64,000 nucleotides of DNA. Source: Amaricoccus sp003258405. GTDB taxonomy: Bacteria > Pseudomonadota > Alphaproteobacteria > Rhodobacterales > Rhodobacteraceae. Positions 1 through 8,787 of the stretch are shown here, piece after piece. The notes beneath the pieces are model-generated. The model had not been told where the DNA came from. It saw only the letters and a program-made list of their open reading frames with translations, and ran no database searches. Location of the stretch: NCBI RefSeq assembly GCF_043226085.1, contig NZ_CP171225.1, forward strand, positions 2,604,001 through 2,668,000. Reading direction: 5' to 3'. The position numbers were made by a program, and so were the translations under genes. The first letter of the stretch is position 1, and each line of letters begins with the position of its first letter.

Positions 1-64
1 TCCGCCGTCGCGGCAAGATCCGGCGGGCGCGGCGGGACGCCCTGACCCTCGGCCCGGCGGGGGG

Positions 65-499
65 TCAGATCTTGCGGCGGGAACGGTGGTGCGCCGGCAC
101 GATCTCCGGCAGCGCCTCGATCACCACGAAGGCCTGCGCCCAGGGGTGATCGTCGGTGAGGGTGAGGTGGATCGCCGGGCGGTGGCCTGCGGGCATGAGC
201 TCGGCGAGCCGCGCCGCGGCCCAGCCGGTCAGCACCATCTCCGGCTGGCCGGTGCCGAGGTTGATCACCCCCATGTCGCGCCAGGCGATGCCCATGCGGA
301 GCCCGGTGCCGAGCGCCTTGGAGCAGGCTTCCTTCGCCGCCCACCGCTTGGCATAGGTCGCGACCCGCTGCGCCCGGCGCTCCGCCGTCGCCTTCTCGCG
401 CTCGGTGAACACCCGGTCGAGAAAGCGGCTGCCGAAGCGCGCGATCGTCGCCTCGATGCGCTCGATATTGGCAAGGTCGGATCCGATGCCGATGATCAT
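65..499 (-). CDS. acpS: holo-[acyl-carrier-protein] synthase
   Basis: Transfers 4'-phosphopantetheine from CoA to the conserved serine of apo-ACP, activating fatty-acid synthesis in the cytoplasm. The 144-residue product has the N-terminal Mg-binding motif GIGSDLANIERI and the second metal/CoA motif KRWAAKEACSKAL, both diagnostic of the AcpS family, and has the usual family length. The start at 499 (MIIGIGSDL) fits the family; upstream in-frame codons to 532 would add an unconserved extension, and a GAGAGG lies just before the chosen ATG. In related genomes acpS directly follows pdxJ; here the two are about 3.5 kb apart, with foreign-looking DNA starting just upstream of this gene. Confidence 0.95.
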   Translation of the reverse strand: MIIGIGSDLANIERIEATIARFGSRFLDRVFTEREKATAERRAQRVATYAKRWAAKEACSKALGTGLRMGIAWRDMGVINLGTGQPEMVLTGWAAARLAELMPAGHRPAIHLTLTDDHPWAQAFVVIEALPEIVPAHHRSRRKI

Positions 500-647
500 G
501 CGGGGCCTCTCAGCGATCGACAGGTTGATCATGGTGGGTTCGTGGGCTTGCCAGCTATCAACGTTATAGATCGCTTACAACTAAATAAAACTTGCCAGAT
601 TTGTCGCTATGGGATCATCATTCTGTGTTCAAATTGGGAATGACAAT

Positions 648-956
648 ATGGCTACTACCGGCGAAGATGAAATTGCAAAAGGTATCATGAAATTTGCGAT
701 GAAGCAGAAGGATGGAATTGCGAGATTCGATTGTCTCTACAATAGTTTGCAAGATGAAGTCTCTCTCACCGCTGATGATTGGCGCGGATCTACCACGCGC
801 AATGGCGAGCCAATGTGGCATCAGATTGTAAGAAACGTGCAATCCCATCACGAGGTCGAGGGTAATGCCATCTATGAGGGGTGGTTGAACCATATACCCA
901 AAGTTGGCTATCAAATTACTAACGCTGGAAGAAAGTATATTGCTTCGCTCGGTTAA
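648..956 (+). CDS. small winged-helix-like protein of unknown function
   Basis: A 102-residue protein encoded in AT-rich DNA. I do not recognise it with certainty. The C-terminal half (WHQIVRN, a loop, IYEGWL, then GYQITNAGRKYI) has the layout of a winged-helix domain ending in a beta hairpin, as in Mrr N-terminal-like domains attached to restriction systems. No membrane segment or signal peptide is visible. The start at 648 (MATTGEDE) is preferred; an in-frame ATG at 609 would add 13 residues. Its TAA overlaps the stop of the convergent methyltransferase gene by two bases. A role in DNA binding or restriction is inference from fold-like pattern and neighbour. Confidence 0.55.
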   Translation: MATTGEDEIAKGIMKFAMKQKDGIARFDCLYNSLQDEVSLTADDWRGSTTRNGEPMWHQIVRNVQSHHEVEGNAIYEGWLNHIPKVGYQITNAGRKYIASLG

Positions 957-1546
957 GAGAACGCAGCTTTATAACCAGGCGGAAGCCAGCGGAGCTCAGT
1001 ATTGCCGGATTTTTGTTTGTCCCAAACAAACCAAGCATAAGCTGTTGTCCCGCTGCCTTTTCTCTCGGCGTTCATGGGATAAAATGTAATTCTCTCACTA
1101 AAAACCCAAACTCTTGTTGGAGGAGAAATAGAAAATATTGATTTTTGCCGTTTTGCTCCCTCTAGAAAAGCTAGTCTAAGCAATAGAGCGAATTTTTTCT
1201 CCGCACACCTAAGTCCTGATTTAACAAATCCTTCTGCTGAATTATAAGGGGGATTTGTAACAATGTTTGGAACGCGTGTATTCGATGCTAGAAAATCAAC
1301 GCCAACATCTCCGTAGCCGCGATCAAAAAGATCAGAACTTACGACATCCGAATTCGCGGTCTTGAGAACCTCAGACATTGCTCCATTTCCACAGGCACTC
1401 TCCCAAATTTGACCGGTGAAGCACTCGTTGTCGACAAGCGCATGAGTCGCCCAAGCGGGAGTGGGATAGAAGTCAGGTCCGGCCAGATCAGCAAACCGCT
1501 TCAATGTTGGCTTGAAACCGCCATTCAGATTGTATGTCGCATCCAT
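953..1546 (-). CDS. short NPPY-type DNA methyltransferase
   Basis: Probable SAM-dependent adenine DNA methyltransferase of 197 residues. It has the DFYPTP segment near residues 25-30 that is common in phage-type adenine methyltransferases, a motif I-like SAM-binding loop (IWESACGNGAM, about 47-57) and the catalytic motif IV TNPPYN (97-102). There is no obvious separate target-recognition domain, so it is shorter than restriction-modification enzymes and closer to phage or orphan enzymes. It is AT-rich like its convergent neighbour and unlike all flanking genes, suggesting acquisition by transfer. No restriction endonuclease is recognisable nearby. The recognition sequence cannot be deduced. 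Confidence 0.75.
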   Translation of the reverse strand: MDATYNLNGGFKPTLKRFADLAGPDFYPTPAWATHALVDNECFTGQIWESACGNGAMSEVLKTANSDVVSSDLFDRGYGDVGVDFLASNTRVPNIVTNPPYNSAEGFVKSGLRCAEKKFALLLRLAFLEGAKRQKSIFSISPPTRVWVFSERITFYPMNAERKGSGTTAYAWFVWDKQKSGNTELRWLPPGYKAAFS

Positions 1547-1722
1547 GGGGAAAAACTTATCATAATCATGGGGTTATGCAATACCCGGTAAGTGACTCAA
1601 AAGATTCATCATTCTCCAATTGCACTTGGGCGCAGTAATCGAAAGTTCTGAGCAACGAACTTCCTTAGCCACGCCAGTGCGGTCCGCCTCGAATCAACTT
1701 TCAGGCTCGATGCGATCCGGTT

Positions 1723-3210
1723 TCACCACGACTTGAGCGCGCGGAGCCGCGGCGTCTTCTTGAAGAGATGCGCGTCCATCCGCCCGAGCAGCTCGTCGAG
1801 CAGCGTGATCGCCTCGGCAACGGCGGGGCCCTTGTTGAGCATCACGCATTCGGCCCGCGCCGCCATCGCCGCATCCGTCATCTCGCCGCGCGAGGGCAGG
1901 CCGGTCTTCACCAGCTCCTCGAGCACCTGCGTCGCCCAGACGGCGGGGACGCTCGCCGCCTCGCAGAGCCAGAGGATCTCCTCCTGCATCTCCGCCACGC
2001 GGGTAAACCCGAGCTCGGCGGCCAGATCCCCGCGCGCGATCATCACCCCGAAGGGCCGCCGCCCCGCGACGCGGGCGATGAGATCGGGCAGGTTCTTCAC
2101 CGCCTCCGGCCGCTCGATCTTGGCCACCAGCCCGAGCGGCGAGCCCGCCGCGCCGAAGCGCGCCAGCACCTCCTCGAGCAGGTCGATGTCCTCGGCCCGG
2201 CTCACGAAGGAATAGCCGATCATGTCGGCGCATTCGACGACCGTGGCGAGATCGCCCTCGTCCTTCGCGGTGAGCGGCGAGAGGCCGAGGGCGGTGTCGG
2301 GCAGGTTGATGCCCTTCTCGGGCTTGAGCTTGGTGCCGCCGGTCTTGGTATGGCGCACCCGGATCACCGCCTCGCCGTCGCCGAGGCTCTCGACCACACC
2401 CTCGAGCTTGCCGTCGTCGTAGCGGAGCCGGTCTCCCGGCACGAGCCGCGTCACCATCTCCGGCAGCGAGACCGAGGCCGAGAACGGCACCTCCTCCGAC
2501 ACCCGCGGCCGGCCCGCGGCCACCAGCCGCAGCGCCTCGCCGGCAAGGATCTTCATCCGGTCCTTCGGGCCCTGGACCGCCTCGGTGCGGATCTTCGGCC
2601 CGGCGACATCCATCAGGATCCTGATCTCGCGTCCCTCGGCGTCCGCCGCGGCCCGCACATGGGCGGTCATCGACCGCCAGGCGGCGGCATCGTCATGGGC
2701 GCAGTTGATGCGCGCAACATCCATGCCGGCGCGCGCAAGCCCCAGCACGAAGGCCGCGTCGCCCGCCGCCTCGGAGGGCAGCGTCACCATCACCCGGCAG
2801 CGGCGGCGCAGGGGCGGTGCGCCGAACAGCGCATCCGTCGCCGCCTCGAGCCGCGCCTCGCCGGTGAAGAAGGCCGCCTCCGTCGGCGCCGGGTGCGGGC
2901 TGACCCGCCCGCAAAGCGCGGCAAGGCTTGCCGCGATCGCATCGAGCGTCGGCAGCACCCGGCTCTCCAGCCGCCCCATGGAGGACAGCCCGCGCCACAT
3001 CAGCGCCCGCTGCAGCGGCCTGAGATCGTGATGCCGGATGACGAGATAATGCGCCAGATTGACCACCTCGGGCGTGATCCGGGCGCCGACCGCCTCGAAG
3101 CGGGCGATCAGCGTGTCCGCGGTTCCGGTGATCTCGTCGCGGAGCGCCAGCAGCTCCTCCAGAAGCCGCTCGGGCCGCTCGGGCATCTCGGCCTTGCCGG
3201 GCAGGGTCAT
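1723..3210 (-). CDS. atypical pyruvate-kinase-like protein
   Basis: A 495-residue protein related to pyruvate kinase, which makes pyruvate and ATP from PEP and ADP. Recognisable segments are RINCAHD, the LMDVAGPKIRTE substrate loop, the lysine region VAKIERPEAV, the metal-binding region IARGDLAAELG, and the ATQVLEELVKTGLPSRGEMTD segment. It differs from canonical enzymes in two ways: about 130 extra N-terminal residues precede the barrel, and it ends soon after the barrel, lacking the C-terminal allosteric domain. Start 3210 is supported by GAAGGAG seven bases upstream. It is divergent from the LysE gene. Whether it acts on PEP/pyruvate is uncertain. Confidence 0.8.
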   Translation of the reverse strand: MTLPGKAEMPERPERLLEELLALRDEITGTADTLIARFEAVGARITPEVVNLAHYLVIRHHDLRPLQRALMWRGLSSMGRLESRVLPTLDAIAASLAALCGRVSPHPAPTEAAFFTGEARLEAATDALFGAPPLRRRCRVMVTLPSEAAGDAAFVLGLARAGMDVARINCAHDDAAAWRSMTAHVRAAADAEGREIRILMDVAGPKIRTEAVQGPKDRMKILAGEALRLVAAGRPRVSEEVPFSASVSLPEMVTRLVPGDRLRYDDGKLEGVVESLGDGEAVIRVRHTKTGGTKLKPEKGINLPDTALGLSPLTAKDEGDLATVVECADMIGYSFVSRAEDIDLLEEVLARFGAAGSPLGLVAKIERPEAVKNLPDLIARVAGRRPFGVMIARGDLAAELGFTRVAEMQEEILWLCEAASVPAVWATQVLEELVKTGLPSRGEMTDAAMAARAECVMLNKGPAVAEAITLLDELLGRMDAHLFKKTPRLRALKSW

Positions 3211-3391
3211 GTCAGTCTCCTTCAGCCCGGCGGGCCCTCCGCACGCGACGCGGCGCACGGGGCCGGGCGCCGCCTCCCCCTGTCACGGTTCCACGACCTT
3301 TTCATGACAGCCCCGCATCGCACCGCTTGCAGGGCGCCCGGAATGGGTGCTCCATGCGGACGCACCTGCCGACCGAGAGGAATCGCGCCCC

Positions 3392-4021
3392 ATGGATCTT
3401 CAGCTCTGGCTTGCCTTCGTTGCGGCATCGACCGCGCTCCTGCTCATCCCCGGCCCGACCGTGCTCCTGGTGCTGAGCTATGCGCTGAGCCAGGGCCGCC
3501 GGGTGGCGGTGGCGACCGCGGCGGGCGTCGCCCTCGGCGATTTCATCGCGATGACCGCCTCGCTCGCGGGGCTCGGGGCGCTGGTGCTCACCTCCGCCAC
3601 ACTCTTCACTCTGCTCAAATGGGGCGGCGCCGTCTATCTCGTCTGGCTCGGGGTGAAGCTTTTCCGCAGCGCGGGCAGCAGCGGGCCGCTCACCCCGGCC
3701 GAGGCGCCGCCGGTCGCCGCGCGCCACGTCTTCGGCCACGCGGCCGCCGTCACCGCGCTCAACCCGAAATCCATCGCCTTCTTCATCGCCTTCGCGCCGC
3801 AGTTCCTCGATCCCGCCCGGCCGCTCCTGCCGCAGATGGCGATCCTGGTCGCGACCTTCGTGTGCCTCGCCACCGCGAATGTCTTTGCCTACGCGCTGCT
3901 CGCCGCCCGCCTGCGCCGGCAGTTCGAGCGGCCCGCGGTCATCGCCTGGCTCACGCGCGCGGGCGGCACCGCGCTCGTCGCGATGGGCCTTGCCACCGCA
4001 ACCCTGCGCCGGGCGGCCTGA
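3392..4021 (+). CDS. LysE/RhtB family amino-acid exporter
   Basis: Inner-membrane exporter of 209 residues, of the family that expels amino acids such as lysine, homoserine or threonine. The family N-terminus is clear: a hydrophobic helix followed by IPGPTVLLVLSYALSQGRR, then further hydrophobic segments, VWLGVKLFR, and NPKSIAFFIAFAPQF in the second half, giving about six membrane segments. The start at 3392 (MDLQLWL) has a GAGAGG upstream. It converges on pdxJ with a three-base gap and is divergent from the pyruvate-kinase-like gene. The substrate cannot be assigned from sequence. Confidence 0.9.
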   Translation: MDLQLWLAFVAASTALLLIPGPTVLLVLSYALSQGRRVAVATAAGVALGDFIAMTASLAGLGALVLTSATLFTLLKWGGAVYLVWLGVKLFRSAGSSGPLTPAEAPPVAARHVFGHAAAVTALNPKSIAFFIAFAPQFLDPARPLLPQMAILVATFVCLATANVFAYALLAARLRRQFERPAVIAWLTRAGGTALVAMGLATATLRRAA

Positions 4022-4024
4022 GCC

Positions 4025-4807
4025 TCAGGCCGCGCCCTCGCCGAAGGCCGCGCGCCGGGCCTCGTCCATCAGCGCCCGCATCCGCCGGATCGCGCTGTCG
4101 AGGCCGGAGAAGATCGCCTCGCCGATGAGAAAATGGCCGATGTTGAGCTCCATCACCTCCGGGAAGGCCGCGATCGGCTTCACGTTCTCGAAGGTGAGCC
4201 CGTGGCCGGCATGAACCTCGAGCCCGAGCTCGCTCGCGAAGGCCGCCATCTCGCCCAGGCGCGCGCATTCCGCATCCCGCGCCGCGATGTCGCCGGCGAT
4301 GTCATGCTCGCAATAGGCCCCGGTGTGGAGCTCGATCACCGGCGCGCCGATCCGGTGCGCGGCCTCGATCTGCCGCTGGTCGGCGGCGATGAAGATCGAG
4401 ACCCGGATGCCCGCATCGCGCAGCGGCGCGATGAAATGCGCCAGCCGGTTTTCCTCGCGCGCCACCTCGAGCCCGCCCTCGGTGGTGCGCTCCTGCCGCC
4501 GCTCGGGCACGAGGCAGACCGCATGGGGCCGGTGCCGGAGGGCGATGGCCTGCATCTCGGCGGTCGCGGCCATCTCGAGATTGAGCGGCAGCCGGATCTC
4601 GCGGCTGAGCGCATCGATATCGGCATCGGTGATGTGGCGCCGGTCCTCGCGCAGATGCGCGGTGATCCCGTCGGCGCCCGCCGCTTCCGCCATCCGCGCC
4701 GCCCGCACCGGATCGGGCCAGGGCCCGCCGCGCGCGTTGCGCACCGTCGCGACATGATCGATGTTCACCCCCAGGCGGAGGCGTCCGAGCGGCTTGGTCT
4801 CTGGCAT
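4025..4807 (-). CDS. pdxJ: pyridoxine 5'-phosphate synthase
   Basis: Condenses 3-amino-1-hydroxyacetone 1-phosphate with deoxyxylulose 5-phosphate in DXP-dependent vitamin B6 synthesis. The 260-residue TIM barrel has the typical RLGVNIDHVATVRNARGG start, DGITAHLREDRRHI, LNLEMA, CLVPERRQERTTEGG and the C-terminal HAGHGLTFENV and ELNIGHFLIGEAIF segments. Length and start agree with the family. It lies 11 bp downstream of the DUF2062 gene in a co-directional run with relA and rpoZ, the usual order in Rhodobacterales; the expected downstream partner acpS is displaced. Confidence 0.97.
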   Translation of the reverse strand: MPETKPLGRLRLGVNIDHVATVRNARGGPWPDPVRAARMAEAAGADGITAHLREDRRHITDADIDALSREIRLPLNLEMAATAEMQAIALRHRPHAVCLVPERRQERTTEGGLEVAREENRLAHFIAPLRDAGIRVSIFIAADQRQIEAAHRIGAPVIELHTGAYCEHDIAGDIAARDAECARLGEMAAFASELGLEVHAGHGLTFENVKPIAAFPEVMELNIGHFLIGEAIFSGLDSAIRRMRALMDEARRAAFGEGAA

Positions 4808-4818
4808 TGGTCAGGCTT

Positions 4819-5520
4819 TCAGTTCGTGGCGCTCTTGTTGTTGCGCGGGCCAATATAGGAGCTCCCGTCCGCGCCGTCACTGCCCTCACCCCTCGATGGG
4901 TCCGCCGCCCGCTGTGCCTTGATGCGGGCGAGCAGCTTCGCGCGCCGCCGGGTCTGGTAGGCCGCGATCACCGGGCGGCAGAGGAAATAGCAGGCCGTCG
5001 CCGCCGCGAGGCCGGGCAGGATGCCCCCCACGCAATAGGGCCAGAACACGTCGCGGAGAAAGATCGTGAGCCGGCCCCACTGCGCCTCGCCATGGCCGAA
5101 GAGCGACAGCACGCTCTGCCAGAGCCCGGCGAAGAACTGGTTGAACGCGTCATAGACCCGGCCGAAATCCCGCCCCGTCACGCCATAGCCGAGGATCCGC
5201 CGCCCGACGCTGAGCGCGGCCGAGGCGATGAAGGGAAAGGTGACGGGGTTGCCGAAGGCGGTGCCGATCAGGGAGGCGAGAATGTTGCAGCGCAGGAGCT
5301 TTGCCAGCGCGGCCGCGATCACGAAATGCAGCCCGAAGAACGGCGTGAACGAGACATAGACCCCGCAGGCGACCCCGAGCGCGATCCGGTGCGGCGTGTC
5401 GGGCAGGCGCTTGACCCTGTGGCTGAGGTATTCGATGCCGCGATGCCACCCCTTCTGCGGCAACATCATCTCCCGGAGCCGGCTCAGGAGCGGTGGCTTG
5501 TCTCGTCTCTTGAATACCAT
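4819..5520 (-). CDS. DUF2062 membrane protein
   Basis: A 233-residue membrane protein of the DUF2062 family. The signature is visible from about residue 40: TPHRIALGVACGVYVSFTPFFGLHF followed by an LLRCN segment, GTAFGNPVTFPF and further hydrophobic helices; a final membrane segment lies near the C-terminus before a basic tail. The family has no established biochemical function; it is often encoded near envelope or stringent-response genes. Here it sits between relA and pdxJ, the usual place in this order. Confidence 0.85.
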   Translation of the reverse strand: MVFKRRDKPPLLSRLREMMLPQKGWHRGIEYLSHRVKRLPDTPHRIALGVACGVYVSFTPFFGLHFVIAAALAKLLRCNILASLIGTAFGNPVTFPFIASAALSVGRRILGYGVTGRDFGRVYDAFNQFFAGLWQSVLSLFGHGEAQWGRLTIFLRDVFWPYCVGGILPGLAAATACYFLCRPVIAAYQTRRRAKLLARIKAQRAADPSRGEGSDGADGSSYIGPRNNKSATN

Positions 5521-5567
5521 GATCCCGGATGCCTTTCCGTCTCGGCGCGCATCCTCTCACGAAAACC

Positions 5568-7742
5568 CTAACCGGAGGTGGTGGGCTGCACCGTCGGCGA
5601 GACCGAACGATACCTGCGCACCTCCGCGATGTCGGAATCCGCATCGATCGCCGTCAGCACATGGGTAAGATGTTCCATATCGCGCACCTCGATATCAACA
5701 ATCATCCGGTAGAAATCCGGTTTCCTGTCGGTGAAGTTGATATTCGTGATATTTGCGCGCTGTTCGCCGATCAGGGTGCAGATGCGCCCGAGAACGCCGG
5801 TGTCGTTCGCCATGACCATCTCGATCTGCACGCCACGGTCGGCGGTCGCATGCGATTCGGCCCAGCGGAGGTCGATCCAGCGGTCGGGCTGCTCCTCGAA
5901 GTTCACCAGTTCGGCGCAGTCGATGGCATGGATCATCACGCCCTTGCCGCGCACCGCGATGCCGACGATGCGCTCGCCCGGAATCGGGCTGCAACACGGG
6001 GCGGGGCGGGCCTCCTGGCCGGAGCCGAGGCCGATGACGATCGGCCCGGACAGCTCGCGGTGGTCGGGCTTGCCCGCATCGCGCACGAGCTCGGGATAAA
6101 GCGCCGCCACCAGCTCCTTGCCGGTGACCTCCGCGGCGCCGAGCCGCGCGAGCACGTCGTCGGGCTCGTCGAATCCCATGCGCTTGGCGGCCGTCGCCAG
6201 CGCCTTGTCGGTCGCCTTCTTGCCGACGCGTTCGAGCGCGACGCGCGCGATCTCGCGCCCGAGCCGGACCTGCGTCGCGCGCTGCTCGCCCCGGAGCGAG
6301 CGGCGGATCGCGGATTTCGCCCGGCCGGTGACCACCATGTCTTCCCAGGTCGGCTGCGGCCGCTGGCCCTCGGCGCGGATGATCGCCACCGACTGGCCGT
6401 TCTTGAGCTTGGTCCAGAGCGGCACCCGCTGGCCGTCGACCTTGGCGCCGACGCAGCTGTCGCCGATCCGCGTGTGGATCGCATAGGCGAAATCGATCGG
6501 GGTCGCGCCCTTCGGCAGCTTCACCACCTCGCCCTTCGGCGTGAAGCAGAACACCTGGTCGGTGAACATCTCGAGCTTCACATGCTCGAGGAAATCATCG
6601 CTGTCCTCGGCGTTCTCGAAGCGCTCGGTGATGGTGGAGAGCCAGCGGAACGGATCGACCGCAAACGGGTTCTCGAACCGCTCGCCGTCGCGGTAGGACC
6701 AGTGCGCGGCCACGCCCGTCTCGGCCACCGAATGCATCTGCTGGGTGCGGATCTGCACCTCGACCTGCTTGCCGTCGCGCCCCGAGACCGTGGTGTGGAT
6801 CGAGCGGTAGCCGTTCGACTTCGGCGAGGAGATATAGTCCTTGAACCGCCCCGGCACCGCCGCCCACCGCTTGTGGACCGCGCCGAGCGCGATATAGCAG
6901 TCGATCGCGCTCGTGGTGATGATGCGGAAGCCGTAGATGTCGGAGAGCCGCGAGAAGCTCTCGCCCTTCTCCTCCATCTTGCGCCAGATCGAATAGGGCT
7001 TCTTCTCGCGCCCGAACACCTCCGCCTCGACCTTGGCCTGCGCGAGCACGGTGCGGATGTCGTCGGTGATCTTCGGGATCACGTCGCCGGTCTCGCGCCG
7101 CAGGGTGACGAAACGCCGGATGATCGACTTCCGCGCCTCCGGGTTGAGGATGCGGAAGGAGATGTCCTCGAGCTCGTCGCGCATCCACTGCATCCCCATC
7201 CGCCCGGCGAGGGGGGCGAAGATGTCCATGGTCTCGCGCGCCTTGCGCTGCTGCTTCTCGACCTTGAGATGCCGGATCGTGCGCATGTTGTGCAGCCGGT
7301 CCGCGAGCTTGACGAGCAGCACGCGCACGTCCTTCGACATCGCCATCAGCAGCTTGCGGAAATTCTCGGCCTGCGCGTTCTGGCCGGAGGAGAGCTCGAG
7401 ATTGGTGAGCTTCGTCACCCCGTCGACCAGCTGCGCGATCTCGTCGCCGAAGCGCAGCGCGATCTCGCTGTAGGTCGAGCCGGTGTCCTCGATCGTGTCG
7501 TGCAGAAGGGCGGTGATGATCGTCGCGTCATCGAGCCGCTGCTCGGCGAGCAGCATGGCGACCGCGACGGGGTGGCTGAAATAGGGCTCGCCGCTCGAGC
7601 GGAACTGCCCCTCGTGCATCCGGAGGCCATATTCGTAGGCGGCGGCGATCAGCCCCGAATCACTCTCGGGATTGTAGCCGGCGACGAGCGCCGTGAGGGT
7701 TTCGGCCGGGATGATCCCGCCCACCGCGGCCGGAATGTGCAT
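5568..7742 (-). CDS. relA: bifunctional (p)ppGpp synthetase/hydrolase (RelA/SpoT type)
   Basis: Makes and degrades the stringent-response alarmone (p)ppGpp. The 724-residue protein has the long-RSH layout: an N-terminal HD hydrolase domain (FSHPVAVAMLLAEQRLDD, then LLHDTIEDT and a conserved LADRLHNMRT), a synthetase domain (YSIWRKMEEKG, GYRSIHTTV), a TGS domain (FTPKGEVVKLPKGATPIDFAY) and a C-terminal ACT domain after residue ~640. Intact HD residues argue for hydrolase as well as synthetase activity, as expected for a single alphaproteobacterial Rsh. I chose the ATG at 7742; a GTG at 7751 is possible. It follows rpoZ, whose product binds ppGpp in the RNA polymerase. Confidence 0.96.
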   Translation of the reverse strand: MHIPAAVGGIIPAETLTALVAGYNPESDSGLIAAAYEYGLRMHEGQFRSSGEPYFSHPVAVAMLLAEQRLDDATIITALLHDTIEDTGSTYSEIALRFGDEIAQLVDGVTKLTNLELSSGQNAQAENFRKLLMAMSKDVRVLLVKLADRLHNMRTIRHLKVEKQQRKARETMDIFAPLAGRMGMQWMRDELEDISFRILNPEARKSIIRRFVTLRRETGDVIPKITDDIRTVLAQAKVEAEVFGREKKPYSIWRKMEEKGESFSRLSDIYGFRIITTSAIDCYIALGAVHKRWAAVPGRFKDYISSPKSNGYRSIHTTVSGRDGKQVEVQIRTQQMHSVAETGVAAHWSYRDGERFENPFAVDPFRWLSTITERFENAEDSDDFLEHVKLEMFTDQVFCFTPKGEVVKLPKGATPIDFAYAIHTRIGDSCVGAKVDGQRVPLWTKLKNGQSVAIIRAEGQRPQPTWEDMVVTGRAKSAIRRSLRGEQRATQVRLGREIARVALERVGKKATDKALATAAKRMGFDEPDDVLARLGAAEVTGKELVAALYPELVRDAGKPDHRELSGPIVIGLGSGQEARPAPCCSPIPGERIVGIAVRGKGVMIHAIDCAELVNFEEQPDRWIDLRWAESHATADRGVQIEMVMANDTGVLGRICTLIGEQRANITNINFTDRKPDFYRMIVDIEVRDMEHLTHVLTAIDADSDIAEVRRYRSVSPTVQPTTSG

Positions 7743-7771
7743 CGCGGCCACAGTGGAGGGCGGTGGCGGGC

Positions 7772-8122
7772 TCAGCTTTCGCCCTGGGCTTCCATCAGCG
7801 CGCGCAGCAGACGCTCCTCGGACATGTCGTCCTCCGCCGGGGCGTCGGCATTGCCGGCCAGCAGGGTCATGACATCTTCCTCGGGCTCGTCGACCTCGAT
7901 CTGGCGCTGGAAGCTCTCGATCGCCGATTCGCGGAGCGCATCCGCGGTCAGCGTTTCATCCGCGATCTCGCGCAAGGCGACGACCGGGTTCTTGTCGTTG
8001 TCGCGATCGACGGTCAGCGGCGCACCGGCAGCCAGCGAGCGCGCCCGATGGGCGGCCAGCATGACGAGCTCGAAACGGTTCGGCACCTTGTCTACGCAAT
8101 CTTCAACGGTTACGCGGGCCAT
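7772..8122 (-). CDS. rpoZ: RNA polymerase omega subunit
   Basis: Small subunit that helps assemble RNA polymerase and forms part of a ppGpp-binding site. The 116-residue product begins MARVTVEDCVDKVPNRFELVMLAAHRAR, the family signature, and continues with the NPVVALREIADETL segment. The C-terminal third is acidic and variable, as in other alphaproteobacteria. It is upstream of relA on the same strand with a gap of about 20-30 bp, so polymerase subunit and alarmone enzyme are probably co-transcribed. Confidence 0.96.
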   Translation of the reverse strand: MARVTVEDCVDKVPNRFELVMLAAHRARSLAAGAPLTVDRDNDKNPVVALREIADETLTADALRESAIESFQRQIEVDEPEEDVMTLLAGNADAPAEDDMSEERLLRALMEAQGES

Positions 8123-8208
8123 CGCGATCTCCCATCGGTTCCGGTTTCGGAAAGGGTCCTTCTAGAGCCTGCGCCGGTCCTGCGCAAGCCCCTCCCTTGG
8201 AAGGCAAG

Positions 8209-8787
8209 TCAAATCTGCCGGATCGTGGCAATTTCATCCGCCGGCAGCGCCTCCAGCATCTCCCGCACCGTCCGCCCCAGAACCGGATGCCGCCAGCCCG
8301 GCGCGATATCGGCGAGCGGCCGGAGCACGAAACCGCGCTCCTGAAGCCGCGGGTGCGGCAGGACCAGCGCCCCCGGCGCCTCCGCCTGCTGCCGTTCGGG
8401 CGGAAGCCCGGCCCAGTGCCGCCAGGTCTCCGCATCCGGCAGCACCGCGCCGTCCGAGGCAATGAGGTCGAGATCGCAGACCCGCGGCGCCCAGCGGTGC
8501 GGCCGCTCCCGCCCCAGCCGCGCCTCGACATCGTGAAGCACCGCGAGAACCCGCTCCGGCGCCAGGGCCGCGCGCACGGCGACCGCGCCATTGACGAAAT
8601 CGGGGCCCGATCCGGCGGGAAAGGCCGGCGTCGCATACCAGGGGCTCCGGGCCGCGAGCGCGAGCCCTGCCGCTCCGAGTGCGATCACTGCCGCCTCCAG
8701 CGTGTCCTGCGGCGTGCCGCGCTCGGTGGGCAGATTTGCTCCGAGTGCGATGAGGTGAAGACCTGTACTGTCAATCGTGTTATGCAT
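8209..8787 (-). CDS. folK: 2-amino-4-hydroxy-6-hydroxymethyldihydropteridine pyrophosphokinase
   Basis: Transfers pyrophosphate from ATP to 6-hydroxymethyl-7,8-dihydropterin in folate synthesis. The 192-residue protein shows LIALGANLPTERGTPQDTL near the N-terminus, SPWYATPAF, DFVNGAVAV, the signature RWAPRVCDLDLIA and the terminal LPHPRLQERGFVLRPLADIAP. The ATG at 8787 fits the family; a GTG two codons upstream (8793) is also possible, with a GGAAAGG further upstream. It is divergent from the NYN-domain gene and leads the folK-rpoZ-relA run. Confidence 0.95.
   Translation of the reverse strand: MHNTIDSTGLHLIALGANLPTERGTPQDTLEAAVIALGAAGLALAARSPWYATPAFPAGSGPDFVNGAVAVRAALAPERVLAVLHDVEARLGRERPHRWAPRVCDLDLIASDGAVLPDAETWRHWAGLPPERQQAEAPGALVLPHPRLQERGFVLRPLADIAPGWRHPVLGRTVREMLEALPADEIATIRQI

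Larger units (their letters stand above)
540..1690. other. AT-rich islet inside the pdxJ-acpS locus
   Basis: The base composition changes abruptly here: the flanking genes are strongly GC-rich, while this stretch has many A/T runs and AT-ending codons. It holds two convergent genes (648-956 and 953-1546) whose stop codons overlap, and no integrase, transposase or clear direct repeat was found at either edge. It sits where related genomes usually have contiguous pdxJ-acpS. Horizontal acquisition is an inference from composition and synteny. Confidence 0.6.

Noticed and set aside
1768..4128. 786-codon plus-strand open frame across the pyruvate-kinase-like and LysE genes
   Set aside because: Overlaps supported genes on both strands and shows only Arg/Ala/Gly-rich sequence without motifs.
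5529..8165. 878-codon plus-strand open frame across relA and rpoZ
   Set aside because: Antisense to two well-supported genes; composition is that of a GC-rich shadow.
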